DNA from: Bradyrhizobium lablabi
GTDB lineage: Bacteria; Pseudomonadota; Alphaproteobacteria; Rhizobiales; Xanthobacteraceae
DNA: 64,000 bases
Assembly (NCBI RefSeq): GCF_018129385.1
Contig: NZ_JAFCLN010000007.1
Location: 1-64,000 of the forward strand
Direction of reading: 5' to 3'
The position numbers were made by a program, and so were the translations under genes. Every line of letters starts with the position of its first letter. The first letter of the stretch is position 1. Below, one piece after another: positions 23,929 to 34,029 of this stretch. The notes below the pieces were generated by a model that saw nothing but the letters and a program-made list of their open reading frames with translations, had not been told where the DNA came from and searched no databases.

Positions 23929-24303
23929 TCAAAAGCCGCCCCAATAGGGCGGCACGCCGTAGTAGCGGTGCAGTTCGATTTCCTGCGACCGATCGCCCCA
24001 ATCGAAATCCTTGTCGGCGCGAAACGATGGCGCGCGCTTGAGCTCGTCATCGGCGATGTCGAGCTCGTAGGCTTCGAACCTTCTGTTGTAGTGAAGCTTG
24101 CTCCACGGCAACGGCAGGAGATTGCCGCCCATGCCGAGGAAGCCGCCGAACGACAGAACCGCGTAGGACACCTGGCCGCTGACCTTATCGATCATCAACC
24201 TCTCGATGTGGCCGATCTTGGCGCCGTTCGACCGGCGCACCGCAGTCCCCTCGACGCGATCGCTCGCAATCAACTGATGTGGTCTGGACATGACGTCAGG
24301 CAT
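23929..24303 (-). CDS. Cytoplasmic PRC-barrel domain protein, stress promoter
   Basis: The 124-residue protein has a PRC-barrel at about residues 12-75 (IASDRVEGTAVRRSNGAKIGHIERLMIDKVSGQVSYAVLSFGGFLGMGGNLLPLPWSKL). An acidic/aromatic tail ends in HRYYGVPPYWGGF. No signal peptide. ATG 24303 is chosen because GGGAGG lies six bases upstream; a GTG at 24309 is too close. A GGAAC-N17-CGTT promoter 36 bases upstream places it under the general stress response. Confidence 0.85.
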   Translation of the reverse strand: MPDVMSRPHQLIASDRVEGTAVRRSNGAKIGHIERLMIDKVSGQVSYAVLSFGGFLGMGGNLLPLPWSKLHYNRRFEAYELDIADDELKRAPSFRADKDFDWGDRSQEIELHRYYGVPPYWGGF

Positions 24304-24338
24304 GCTCACCCTCCCTGCGCAGGATCGATGAGCAAACC

Positions 24339-24364
24339 AACGCCGGTGGTGGCAGCCGGGTTCC
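24339..24364 (-). promoter_or_regulatory. Sigma-EcfG-type promoter
   Basis: On the minus strand, GGAAC (24364-24360), 17 bases, CGTT (24342-24339). Exact consensus with ideal distance to the PRC-barrel gene starting at 24303. Confidence 0.7.
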
Positions 24365-24366
24365 CG

Positions 24367-24567
24367 TCAGGCGGCGAGTGGTTCCGCGCTCGCGTGCCGC
24401 TCGTCAAAGAACGCTACCGCTTCGAACCGGTAGTCGCAGGCGCGGCACGTCCAGAGATAGGAGATGCGGCCTGAGCCTTGCTCGACCCAGTCGGGGGCAA
24501 AGATCGGCTTGCCGCACTGGGCACAGGGATTTCCGCGGGGCAAATAGCCAATATCTGTTTTGGCCAT
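24367..24567 (-). CDS. Small zinc-ribbon protein
   Basis: The 66-residue protein has CAQCGKP and CRACDYRFEAVAFF, a CxxC-x(24)-CxxC zinc ribbon, with APDWVEQGSGRISYLWTC between. Similar short proteins are frequent in Bradyrhizobium, often beside stress genes. The next gene's sigma-EcfG promoter touches its 3' end. The role is unknown; it may be a regulatory or RNA-binding ribbon. Confidence 0.75.
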   Translation of the reverse strand: MAKTDIGYLPRGNPCAQCGKPIFAPDWVEQGSGRISYLWTCRACDYRFEAVAFFDERHASAEPLAA

Positions 24568-24919
24568 GGCTCACTCCTACTATCTTTTCTTATATCTGTT
24601 GTCTGTGTGGATGTTCAGGCTTGGGTGCATTGGACAGTGTTGCTGCCGCAACTGGACACTTCTGTGCTGAAAAAACTCTAGCCCCAGTTTGCGTCTTTTG
24701 CACGACAAAGATTCCTGTGCGGCGATTCGTCATTGGGCGTGAAGCAAAGCGATTTATTTTTTTGCAACGGCGAGAACGCGCACATGTCCCGGGCGCGGTG
24801 CAGCGTTCTTCACGATGCACCGCAGAACCGGGACCCACAATGCAAGTGAGGCGAAGAAGTGTGAGCCCCGGCTCTGCAGCGCAACGCTTCGCGCTGCTCT
24901 GCGTCCGGGGCACGAGAGA
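24568..24919. other. Gene-free region with one repeat
   Basis: I find no supportable gene. The right half is a palindromic repeat (24786-24911). The left part is AT-richer and probably holds the promoter of the zinc-ribbon gene; open frames here are short and repeat-derived. Confidence 0.5.
24786..24911. repeat. Palindromic repeat, family I
   Basis: Two consecutive inverted repeats: GTCCCGGGCGCGGTGCA with TGCACCGCAGAACCGGGAC (24786-24833), and GCCCCGG...GCGCAACGCTTCGCGC...CCGGGGC (24865-24911). I recall this composite as a common Bradyrhizobium element that is often mis-called as a gene. Confidence 0.7.
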
Positions 24920-26410
24920 TCACTTTGCCTTCGGATCGACGGCGGGCTCGATCGTGTGCACCGCACCGGCCTTACGCAGGTGAATGGTAGCGATGTCATC
25001 GGAATAGATCTTTTGCCAGCCGTCCATATGGTCGAGCAGTTTCGTCGCCGCGCTCTGCGTGCGCATCAACGTAGCTTCGATATTGTATTGGTCGAGCAGG
25101 CGGAACAGGTTTTCCGGCTTCATCAAGCCTGAGGCCGCGTTGTGGTCGACGAAGAATTTTTCGCCGTAGAGCTCGGTGCGGCCGTCGATGAAAGGCGCAA
25201 CACCGTTCGCGATCAGGTAGCCGCCGAAATCATAATCGTTGAAGACGCGGGCGAGATTCAATTTCTTCAGTTCTGTGACGGCCGCCACCGGCGAGCCGCG
25301 CATGTGCGGCTCGAAGCGATGCAGCGAGCACCAGGCGAATGTCGCTGCGATCAAGGCAGCGGCAAGGCTGGCAAACAGCACGCCGCGCGAGGGTGACGCA
25401 GCATTTGATTGCGGCGCGGCGCCGCCGATCTGCCGCGCGAGCGGTGCGGCGAGAATGATCGGCGCGAGCAGCGCCAGATTTTCAGCGGCGCGTCCCTGAG
25501 AGAGGGCCATGTGCAGGAGGCCGAGCAGCAGAACGATCCGCATCAGCGGCAATTTGATGCCGCGGAACAGCGCAAGGCCGATACCGAGCAGGAGGCCGAT
25601 TTCCAGCGGGCCGAGGCTGGAGAAATCCGCCGGCTTCCATTCCATGATCAGCGGCAGCGCTTCGCCGAGTGCGAGGATCTTTCGCGAAGCGAGCAGCGCG
25701 TTCCAGCCATAGGGCGTGACGCAGCTTGCGGCGAGCGCGGCAAGGCCGAAGACGAACCAGCGCAGCAGCAGGACTTTTTGTTTGGCCGGATCGGCGCCGA
25801 TCACCGCATCGAGCGCGACCGCGCCTGTTAGCATCAGGCCGAAGACAAAGCCGCCATGCAGGTTGGCCCATAGCATCATCAGCGGCAGCAGCCAGAACGA
25901 CGGCACGGTGCGGCGGTCGGCGGCGGCGATCAGCCCGCCGGCGAAGGCGACCATCACCGGCAACGCCAGCACATGCGGCCGCGCCAGCAGATGCGGCACC
26001 GTCAGTGCGAGCGCAGCGGCGATGAACACCAGCGTGGTGCTCTCGCTGAGGCGTCGGACCAGGAAGTTCGTCAGCTGCGCAAAGGTCGCGGCAATCGCAA
26101 TGGCGGCGAGCACCACCGGCCCGCTCCAGCCCGCGAGCGAATAGGCCTTTGCGTAAAACACCTGCGACAGCCATTGCGTGGAGATCCAGGGCTGGCCGCG
26201 CATGGTGAAGGAATAGACGTCAACCGTCGGCACCGTGCCGTGGTCGATGATCCACTGCCCGATGGTGACCTGCCACATCGTGTCGGGGTCGATCAGCAGG
26301 CGGTTGCCGGCCAAAAGGAACAGCGCATAGATCGCAACGCCCACCCATAGCGGCAGCAGCCCGCGCAGGGGGTGCGCGGCTTCATCGGTATGTGCGAGGG
26401 TGACGCTCAT
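24920..26410 (-). CDS. Polytopic membrane protein, GT-C-like
   Basis: The 496-residue protein has about ten transmembrane helices and a C-terminal soluble part (about 390-496). After the first helix comes DPDTMWQVTIGQWIIDHGTVPTVDVYSF then WISTQWLSQVFYAKAY. The acidic D-x-D in the first large loop resembles GT-C membrane glycosyltransferases, so sugar transfer from a lipid carrier is possible but unproven. ATG 26410 is chosen over an upstream frame that would add 44 unrelated residues. It is divergent from the lytic transglycosylase gene. Confidence 0.7.
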   Translation of the reverse strand: MSVTLAHTDEAAHPLRGLLPLWVGVAIYALFLLAGNRLLIDPDTMWQVTIGQWIIDHGTVPTVDVYSFTMRGQPWISTQWLSQVFYAKAYSLAGWSGPVVLAAIAIAATFAQLTNFLVRRLSESTTLVFIAAALALTVPHLLARPHVLALPVMVAFAGGLIAAADRRTVPSFWLLPLMMLWANLHGGFVFGLMLTGAVALDAVIGADPAKQKVLLLRWFVFGLAALAASCVTPYGWNALLASRKILALGEALPLIMEWKPADFSSLGPLEIGLLLGIGLALFRGIKLPLMRIVLLLGLLHMALSQGRAAENLALLAPIILAAPLARQIGGAAPQSNAASPSRGVLFASLAAALIAATFAWCSLHRFEPHMRGSPVAAVTELKKLNLARVFNDYDFGGYLIANGVAPFIDGRTELYGEKFFVDHNAASGLMKPENLFRLLDQYNIEATLMRTQSAATKLLDHMDGWQKIYSDDIATIHLRKAGAVHTIEPAVDPKAK

Positions 26411-26608
26411 GGACGGCGGCTGATTTTCCGTGGTTTTCAGCCGGATCGAAGCATGCCAAGGCATAATTCCTGGTAAATCCGCCCCGGTTTTTCTGTCGTA
26501 ATCGTGGCCGGCAAGCGCCTGATTATGCCGGGTTTTCGCCACATCTCCGCAGTAATTGCGGTGCGTAAAGTGTTAACGCTGCGATTGCGCCGCGTGGGGG
26601 CCATTTTG

Positions 26609-27289
26609 ATGAAGCGGCTGACGTTCCTGATCTGTGTCGTTATGGCGGCATGGCCCGCCCCTGGCGTGCAGGCGCAGGAGGGAAAGCCGCAGGGCCGCGC
26701 CCAATATGAAGGGCTGATCGCGGCGCATGCCAAAGCCAACATGGTGCCGGAAGCGCTGGTGCACCGCGTGATCGTCCGCGAGAGCAAGTACCGCCCCGAC
26801 CTGATCGGCAGCGGCGGCACGATCGGGCTGATGCAGATCAAGCTCGCGACTGCGCGCGGCGTCGGCTACACCGGCGACGCCTACGGCCTGCGCGATCCCG
26901 ACACCAATCTCGCCTTCGGCGTCAAGTATCTCGCGGGGGCGTATCGCGCGGCGGGCGGCGATCACGATCGCGCCATGCGTTATTACGCGAGCGGCTATTA
27001 TCACGTCGCAAAGCAGCAGCGGCTGGAACGGAGAGCGCAAGCTGCGCCCGTGCTGGCGAATGCAGCGCCGCAAGAAGCCGCCGAGCCGAAGGAAGAGGTG
27101 GCGAAGCCGAAGCGGGCGGTAGCAAAACCGCTGCAACTGGTGCCGAGGTTCGCGGAAAGCGCGAAATCGAAGGACGCAGCCGCCAAGCCGAAAAGCTCGT
27201 CTTCCAGGAAGCTCGCCGAGGCCAAGGCGGCGGTTCCGCGGCCCCCGGCCGCCGTCGGCGCCGGTGCAAAGCCCGCCCCGGCGCGTTGA
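26609..27289 (+). CDS. SLT-family lytic transglycosylase
   Basis: The 226-residue protein has a signal peptide (MKRLTFLICVVMAAWPAPGVQA) and a lysozyme-like transglycosylase domain (31-145). Catalytic Glu58 lies in RESKYRPD; GTIGLMQIKLATARGVGY, NLAFGVKYLAGAY and AMRYYASGYY are the other family motifs. A Lys/Ala/Pro-rich tail follows. It cleaves the MurNAc-GlcNAc bond with 1,6-anhydro formation in the periplasm. ATG 26609 with GTGGGGG upstream fits the signal peptide. A TPP riboswitch for the next operon starts 27 bases later. Confidence 0.9.
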   Translation: MKRLTFLICVVMAAWPAPGVQAQEGKPQGRAQYEGLIAAHAKANMVPEALVHRVIVRESKYRPDLIGSGGTIGLMQIKLATARGVGYTGDAYGLRDPDTNLAFGVKYLAGAYRAAGGDHDRAMRYYASGYYHVAKQQRLERRAQAAPVLANAAPQEAAEPKEEVAKPKRAVAKPLQLVPRFAESAKSKDAAAKPKSSSSRKLAEAKAAVPRPPAAVGAGAKPAPAR

Positions 27290-27315
27290 CACGCCCTGCC
27301 ATCTGCTTACATTAG

Positions 27316-27430
27316 CCCTGTTCCGAGGGGTGCTCCGAGGTGGAGCTGAGATACCGCAAATCAGGCCGAACGGCCGGGACCGCGGTGACCCTTTGAACCT
27401 GATCCGGGTCATGCCGGCGAAGGGACAGGG
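27316..27430 (+). promoter_or_regulatory. TPP (THI-box) riboswitch
   Basis: The core GCTGAGATAC and the later CCTTTGAACCTGATCCGGGTC-type segment with GCGAAGGGAC are the diagnostic TPP aptamer blocks. The closing stem P1 pairs CCCTGTTCC (27316-27324) with GGGACAGGG (27422-27430). The 3' strand of P1 ends at the base before the thiO ATG and contains the likely ribosome binding site. TPP binding should therefore block translation of thiO directly, without a separate expression platform. Confidence 0.95.
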
Positions 27431-28444
27431 ATGTACCAGAGTTCTGATACGAGGGGGCGATCCCCCGTTACCATCATAGGCGCAGGCGTAGCCGGCGCGT
27501 GGCAGGCGTTGCTGTTCGCACACGCCGGGCACGCGGTGACCTTGCATGAGCGCAGTGACGCCGCGATGACGCTTTCCACAAGCCACTGGGCCGGCGGCAT
27601 GCTGGCGCCATGGTGCGAGGCGGAAGCGTCCGAGCCCGTGATCAGCCGGCTTGGCGTGCGCTCGCTCGATCTCTGGCGCGAGCATTTTCCGGACACGCCG
27701 TTTAACGGTTCGCTGGTGGTGGCGCATCCACGCGACCGCAGCGATTTCGAGCGCTTTGCGAAGATGACCAGCGGGCACCGGCGGCTGGACGCGCGGGGAT
27801 TAAGCGAACTCGAGCCGTCGCTGGAAGGGCGATTCCGCGAAGGGCTGTTTTATCCGGACGAGGGCCATGTCGAGCCGCGGCGCGTGCTGCCGGAATTGCA
27901 TGCGCGCATCGCGAAGGCCGGCGGCACTATCAAATTCAACAGCGATGTGGTGACCGACGATCTTGAAGGCATCGTGATCGATTGCCGCGGGCTTTCTGCA
28001 CGCGACACCCAGCCGGACCTGCGCGGCGTCAAGGGCGAAATGATCATCGTCGAGACTGATGAGGTGGAGCTGTCGCGCCCGGTGCGGCTGATCCATCCGC
28101 GCTGGCCGCTCTATGTGATCCCGCGCGGCGACGGCCGCTTCATGCTGGGCGCCACCTCCATCGAATCGGAAGACAGCGGCGTCAGCGTGCGCTCGGCGCT
28201 GGAGCTGCTGGGTGCGGCCTACGCGGTGCATCCGGCGTTTGCGGAAGCGCGCATTGTCGAATTCGGCGCGGGCCTGCGCCCGGCGTTTCCCGACAATCTG
28301 CCGCGCATTGCGATCGACAAGGAAAGGATTTCGGTGAACGGGCTCTACCGCCACGGTTTTCTGCTGGCGCCTGCGCTGGCGGAGCTGACGCTTGGCTATG
28401 TCGAGCGCGGCGTGATCGACAATGAGGTGATGCAATGCGCGTGA
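27431..28444 (+). CDS. thiO: Glycine oxidase ThiO
   Basis: The 337-residue FAD-dependent amine oxidase of the DAO family has the dinucleotide motif VTIIGAGVAGAWQALLFAHAG (12-33), a C-terminal GLRPAFPDNLPRI and NGLYRHGFLLAPALAEL. It oxidises glycine to iminoglycine (dehydroglycine), the nitrogen source for the thiazole of thiamine. The start codon abuts the riboswitch. Its last codons overlap thiS by 10 bases, so the pair is coupled. Confidence 0.93.
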   Translation: MYQSSDTRGRSPVTIIGAGVAGAWQALLFAHAGHAVTLHERSDAAMTLSTSHWAGGMLAPWCEAEASEPVISRLGVRSLDLWREHFPDTPFNGSLVVAHPRDRSDFERFAKMTSGHRRLDARGLSELEPSLEGRFREGLFYPDEGHVEPRRVLPELHARIAKAGGTIKFNSDVVTDDLEGIVIDCRGLSARDTQPDLRGVKGEMIIVETDEVELSRPVRLIHPRWPLYVIPRGDGRFMLGATSIESEDSGVSVRSALELLGAAYAVHPAFAEARIVEFGAGLRPAFPDNLPRIAIDKERISVNGLYRHGFLLAPALAELTLGYVERGVIDNEVMQCA

Positions 28445-28632
28445 TCGTGAACGGCGAGCCGCGGGAGATCAATTCGTCCCGCGTCGATGCGCTGCTCGGC
28501 GAGCTCGAATATCAGGGCACGCATTTTGCGATTGCGGTGAATTACGACGTGGTGCCGAAGAGCCGCTGGGCCGAGACCGCGCTGAAGGCCGGCGACGAGA
28601 TCGAGATCATCACGCCGCGGCAGGGAGGGTGA
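28435..28632 (+). CDS. thiS: Sulfur carrier protein ThiS
   Basis: The 65-residue ubiquitin-fold protein ends in Gly-Gly (TPRQGG), the residues adenylated and thiocarboxylated to carry sulfur for thiazole formation. It begins MRVIVNGEPREINSSRVDALL and contains GTHFAIAVNYDVV, both typical. It overlaps the thiO end. The next gene thiG is 322 bases away, the gap being filled by two repeats. Confidence 0.93.
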   Translation: MRVIVNGEPREINSSRVDALLGELEYQGTHFAIAVNYDVVPKSRWAETALKAGDEIEIITPRQGG

Positions 28633-28659
28633 TGTGGTGAACGTACACTCTCACCTCTC

Positions 28660-28779
28660 GTCGTCCCTGCGAAAGCAGGGACCCATAACCACCGGCCGGT
28701 GTGGTTACGAGAGGTATCTGCCAGTGTGCCTCAAGAGACATCACGCGGTATGGATCCCGGCTTTCGCCGGGATGACGGA
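28660..28779. repeat. Palindromic repeat, family D, inside the thi operon
   Basis: CGTCCCTGCGAAAGCAGGGACCC at the left and GGATCCCGGCTTTCGCCGGGATGACG at the right bound about 120 bases with an ACCGGCCGGTGTGG inner palindrome. A frame is open through it, but codon use and sequence match the repeats, not a protein. Confidence 0.7.
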
Positions 28780-28809
28780 ATGGGGCACGCACGCGCCTCA
28801 CACTCCGCC

Positions 28810-28911
28810 GTCATCGCCCGGCTTGACCGGGCGATCCAGTACGCCGCGGCTTCTCGATTCGATCGCGCGGCCTCTGGAATACTGGATCCCCGCCTTCGCG
28901 GGGATGACGAC
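28810..28911. repeat. Composite palindromic repeat, family C, copy 2
   Basis: GTCATCGCCCGGCTTGACC..., CCAGTACGCCGCGGCTTCTCG and CTCTGGAATACTGGATC, ending GGGGATGACG. It shares its inner block with copies at 9373 and 43717. It lies between thiS and thiG. Confidence 0.8.
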
Positions 28912-28954
28912 TGTGGGTGGGATGACGACCTGTGTTGCTGAAGGACTTTGATCG

Positions 28955-29737
28955 ATGCTGAACTTCTACGGCAAAACCTTTTCCTCGCGCCTGTTGATCG
29001 GCAGCGCGCTGTATCCCTCGCCCGCGGTCATGCAGGCGGCGATACGCGCCTCCGGCGCGGGCATCGTCACGGTGTCGCTGCGGCGGGAGGCTGCGGGCGG
29101 CAAGACAGGCGATGCGTTCTGGTCGCTGATCCGCGAGCTCGATGTCACGGTGCTGCCGAACACGGCCGGCTGCCGCAGCGTGCGCGAGGCGGTGACGACG
29201 GCAAAGCTGGCGCGGGAATTGTTCGGCACGCCCTGGATTAAGCTGGAGGTGATCGCCGACAACGACACGCTTCAGCCGGATGTGGTCGGCCTCGTCGAAG
29301 CCGCCAGCATTTTGATCAAGGACGGCTTTGAGGTGTTTCCGTATTGCACCGAAGACCTTTCCGTCGCGATGCGGCTGGTCGACGCCGGCTGCAAGGTCGT
29401 GATGCCGTGGGCGGCGCCGATCGGCAGCGCAAAAGGCATCATCAACCGCGATGCGCTGAAACTGCTGCGCGACCGCCTGCCTGACATCACGCTGGTGGTC
29501 GACGCCGGCATCGGCGCGCCCTCGCATGCTGCCGAAGCGCTGGAGCTCGGCTATGACGCGGTGCTGCTCAACACCGCCATCGCAAAGGCCGCCGACCCCG
29601 TCGCGATGGCGAATGCGTTCAAGCTCGGCATCGAAGCCGGCCGCGCGGCCTATGAGGCCGGGCTGATGGAAGCCCGCGATTTCGCCTCCCCTTCCACCCC
29701 TGTCATCGGGACACCGTTCTGGCATGCCGTATCCTGA
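28955..29737 (+). CDS. thiG: Thiazole synthase ThiG
   Basis: The 260-residue TIM-barrel enzyme condenses deoxyxylulose 5-phosphate, dehydroglycine and ThiS-thiocarboxylate to the thiazole phosphate. Lys96 in WIKLEVI is the Schiff-base lysine; phosphate-binding and barrel motifs [17 protein letters not shown] and [31 protein letters not shown] are intact. AAGGAC precedes the ATG. It overlaps thiE by 14 bases. Confidence 0.95.
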   Translation: MLNFYGKTFSSRLLIGSALYPSPAVMQAAIRASGAGIVTVSLRREAAGGKTGDAFWSLIRELDVTVLPNTAGCRSVREAVTTAKLARELFGTPWIKLEVIADNDTLQPDVVGLVEAASILIKDGFEVFPYCTEDLSVAMRLVDAGCKVVMPWAAPIGSAKGIINRDALKLLRDRLPDITLVVDAGIGAPSHAAEALELGYDAVLLNTAIAKAADPVAMANAFKLGIEAGRAAYEAGLMEARDFASPSTPVIGTPFWHAVS

Positions 29738-30332
29738 TAAATTCTACCCGGTCGTCGACAGCGTCGCCTGGGTGACGCGGCTGACAAAACTTGGCGTCGG
29801 CACCATCCAGTTGCGCGCCAAGGAGCTGAACGACGCCGAGGCGCTACAGATCGTGACCGATGCGCTGGAGGTGACGAAGGGCACGAACACGAAACTGGTC
29901 GTGAACGACTACTGGCGCGCAGCGATCGTCGCCGGCGTAAAATATCTGCATCTCGGCCAGGAGGATTTGGCCGACGCCGATCTCGGCGAAATCCGCAAGG
30001 CGGGCCTCAATCTCGGTATCTCCACTCACGACGATGCGGAGCTTGCGACGGCGCTTGCCGCAAAACCGGACTATGTCGCGCTCGGCCCGATCTTTCCGAC
30101 CACGCTGAAGGCGATGCGCTTTGCGCCGCAGGGCGTTGCAAAAATCACCGAATGGAAAAAGCGCATCGGCGACATCCCGCTGGTGGCGATCGGCGGCATC
30201 AAGTTCGAGCAATCAGCGGAGATCTTTGCCGCCGGTGCGGATTCCATCGCTGTCGTTTCCGACGTCACCCAGAACGCCGACCCCGACGCGCGGGTGCGGC
30301 AATGGCTGGGCAAAAGCGCGGAGGCGGCGTGA
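29724..30332 (+). CDS. thiE: Thiamine-phosphate synthase ThiE
   Basis: The 202-residue TIM-barrel protein joins the hydroxymethylpyrimidine diphosphate and thiazole phosphate to thiamine phosphate. Family motifs: [70 protein letters not shown] and VAIGGI. VNDY and LGQED form the active site. It starts inside thiG, so coupling is likely. A repeat separates it from thiC. Confidence 0.93.
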   Translation: MPYPDKFYPVVDSVAWVTRLTKLGVGTIQLRAKELNDAEALQIVTDALEVTKGTNTKLVVNDYWRAAIVAGVKYLHLGQEDLADADLGEIRKAGLNLGISTHDDAELATALAAKPDYVALGPIFPTTLKAMRFAPQGVAKITEWKKRIGDIPLVAIGGIKFEQSAEIFAAGADSIAVVSDVTQNADPDARVRQWLGKSAEAA

Positions 30333-30348
30333 TGGCACACTCTTTCCT

Positions 30349-30432
30349 CGTCATTGCGAGCGAAGCGAAGCAATCCACCTCTCGGCACGGGGATAGATGG
30401 ATTGCTTCGTCGCTTTGCTCCTCGCAATGACG
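30349..30432. repeat. Palindromic repeat, family F
   Basis: CGTCATTGCGAGCGAAGCGAAGCAATCC and GGATTGCTTCGTCGCTTTGCTCCTCGCAATGACG are inverted arms around a CACGGGGATA core. It is located between thiE and thiC. Confidence 0.8.
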
Positions 30433-30455
30433 GCAGCAACAACACACCGGAATGA

Positions 30456-32378
<1,923 letters not shown>

Positions 32379-32400
32379 AATGCAGCACCCCACCAAACGA

Positions 32401-32430
32401 AAGGCCGGGCGCTCGCCCGGCCTTTTCTCT
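32401..32430 (+). terminator. Rho-independent terminator of the thi operon
   Basis: AAGGCCGGGC and GCCCGGCCTT form a 10-bp stem followed by TTCTCTTT, 23 bases after thiC. Confidence 0.88.
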
Positions 32431-32571
32431 TTGCGAAGAGCGAAAGTGGGAGCGTCATCGGCGGCCTTTTCAACGTAGCGGATACACTTCGCTAACCTAG
32501 CCTGCGAACTCCTTACCTCTATTGGTCGTGTCCCCGCCCGATATTGATGTAAGCTGATAGAGCAGGACATT

Positions 32572-33363
32572 GTGCGGGGCGGAAACGCACCTTTGAAATA
32601 TGCATTGCACGGCCTGATATTTTCTCTCCTTCTCGCCGGAACGTCAGTCGCGCCGGCGCAGGAACAGCCGCGCGTGGTCGCCCCCGCGGAGGTTGTGCTT
32701 TACATCCAGTCAGACCTGAAGCGCACCGAGTTCGTTCAGCCGCTGGTTTGCGCGCTTCAGCGCGTGCTCGCCGCACCCGTCTCTGTGCAAACTCTGGACC
32801 TTCCGCTCGGACCTGAATTGCTCGCAACGACCACTCAATTCGAGGCCGCCAAGGTGGCGGACCGGTTCATCGAGCGAACGGCGGGCGAAGCAAACGCGCC
32901 TTCGTTCAGGTATCTTCTCATTCCGTTCGATCTAAAGGTTGAGGCTTGGAATTGGCGCTATGCGTTTTCTACGAGCTTTGGCGACGAAACGACATCCTAC
33001 CACGTCGGCGTCGTCTCAACTGCACGGATCGCCGCCGGCAATTGGTGGCTGCAATCCCCATGGGACCACGAGATCACGGCGACCCGCGCTTACAAGCTGA
33101 TTCTCAAATCAATCGCGCGGATCACAGGCCATCGCGATACGGGCGGCTGCATTCTCACAACTTCGCTTAGCCTTGAGGAATTGGATCGAAAATCATCCGA
33201 GTTTTGCCCGGGTGACCGGGCCGCGCTTGTTGCCGCCGGCGTCCTCAAGGAAAAAGAAGAGCAGAATGGCCCTCGCTGCATGACCGTTGCACGGCGATCG
33301 CTTCCGGCACCGCTTGTGACAGCACGCAGGATGTTGGACGATTGGTGGGTTAGGCTGCGCTAA
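32572..33363 (+). CDS. Exported archaemetzincin-like protein lacking the zinc site
   Basis: The 263-residue product has a signal peptide (to about residue 30, VAPAQEQ). The body follows the archaemetzincin layout: VVLYIQSDL near the start, SYHVGVVSTARI (like the family's VISLARL strand), then GGCILTTSLSLEELDRKSSEFCPGD, the family's CxM...SLEEVDRKS..FCP block. Where HExxHxxGxxHC should stand (residues about 177-188) only His187 is found, and the final CxxC reads CPGD. It is therefore probably a non-catalytic relative. The start is GTG 32572 with AGGA upstream; TTG 32593 is possible. Confidence 0.55.
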   Translation: MRGGNAPLKYALHGLIFSLLLAGTSVAPAQEQPRVVAPAEVVLYIQSDLKRTEFVQPLVCALQRVLAAPVSVQTLDLPLGPELLATTTQFEAAKVADRFIERTAGEANAPSFRYLLIPFDLKVEAWNWRYAFSTSFGDETTSYHVGVVSTARIAAGNWWLQSPWDHEITATRAYKLILKSIARITGHRDTGGCILTTSLSLEELDRKSSEFCPGDRAALVAAGVLKEKEEQNGPRCMTVARRSLPAPLVTARRMLDDWWVRLR

Positions 33364-33380
33364 CCGGCCCTACGCTCCCC

Positions 33381-33812
33381 TCACCGCATCGTAATCGCCA
33401 GCCCGCTCAGATCCGCATTCGCCATCAGCCCCACCTGATGCCCGGTCAGCTCCAGCACGGCGCCCTTCTGGTTGGTCAGCACGATGGCGCGGGCGCCGCG
33501 GCCGACCGCGAGGCCGGCGCCGGCGGCGCCGTAGACGCCGGCGACGTCGCTGGCGCGCCAGATGTTGCTGACGCGGCCACGCAGCACGGTTTTGGAGCCG
33601 CCGAACACAAGGCCGTAGTCGAGGCCGCCGGTGGAGAGGCCATAGGAGCGGCCGCGGAAGGTCAGCACGCCCGAGCCGCCGGAGCCGCCGATGATCCAGC
33701 CGGCCTTGTAGATCGTCAGCGTGACAAAGCCGTCGTCGGCGCGGGCGGAGGAGACGCCGGCGAAGGCGATCAGCGCAACGAGGGCGGCACGGGCGGCGGA
33801 TGCAAGCTTCAT
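33381..33812 (-). CDS. Exported glycine-rich conserved protein
   Basis: The 143-residue product has a signal peptide (MKLASAARAALVALIAFAGVSSARA). A beta-rich glycine-containing domain follows: GWIIGGSGGSGVLTFRGRSYGLSTGGLDYGLVFGGSKTVLRGRVSNI, DVAGVYGAAGAGLAVG and KGAVLELTGHQVGLMANADLSGLAI. The sequence type is common in Rhizobiales without a known role. ATG 33812 has GGGAGA upstream. It is likely periplasmic. Confidence 0.75.
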   Translation of the reverse strand: MKLASAARAALVALIAFAGVSSARADDGFVTLTIYKAGWIIGGSGGSGVLTFRGRSYGLSTGGLDYGLVFGGSKTVLRGRVSNIWRASDVAGVYGAAGAGLAVGRGARAIVLTNQKGAVLELTGHQVGLMANADLSGLAITMR

Positions 33813-34029
33813 GGAAGAGTCTCCCGGGATGGTGCGAGCAGAGGGGGCGGCGGCTCGACGAATCACACGGGCGAATCTAGCCGATGCCGGTACATGCGAG
33901 AAATGCGCAGGGGTACGCGGCGGTTTGAAGGCGGACGCGCGGCTCGCGGCCGGCGCACGGAACCATGCCTTTGCGGCCATCGCGCGGCGCAATAGAGTGA
34001 GGCATGCAATCCGCGCGCGGCACCGCAAG

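Noticed and set aside
24754-24999. An 81-codon minus-strand frame with Cys residues
   Set aside because: Derived from the family I repeat and overlapping the end of a real gene.
28634-28951. A 105-codon plus-strand frame between thiS and thiG
   Set aside because: Its sequence is made of family D and C repeats and has no ribosome binding site or domain.
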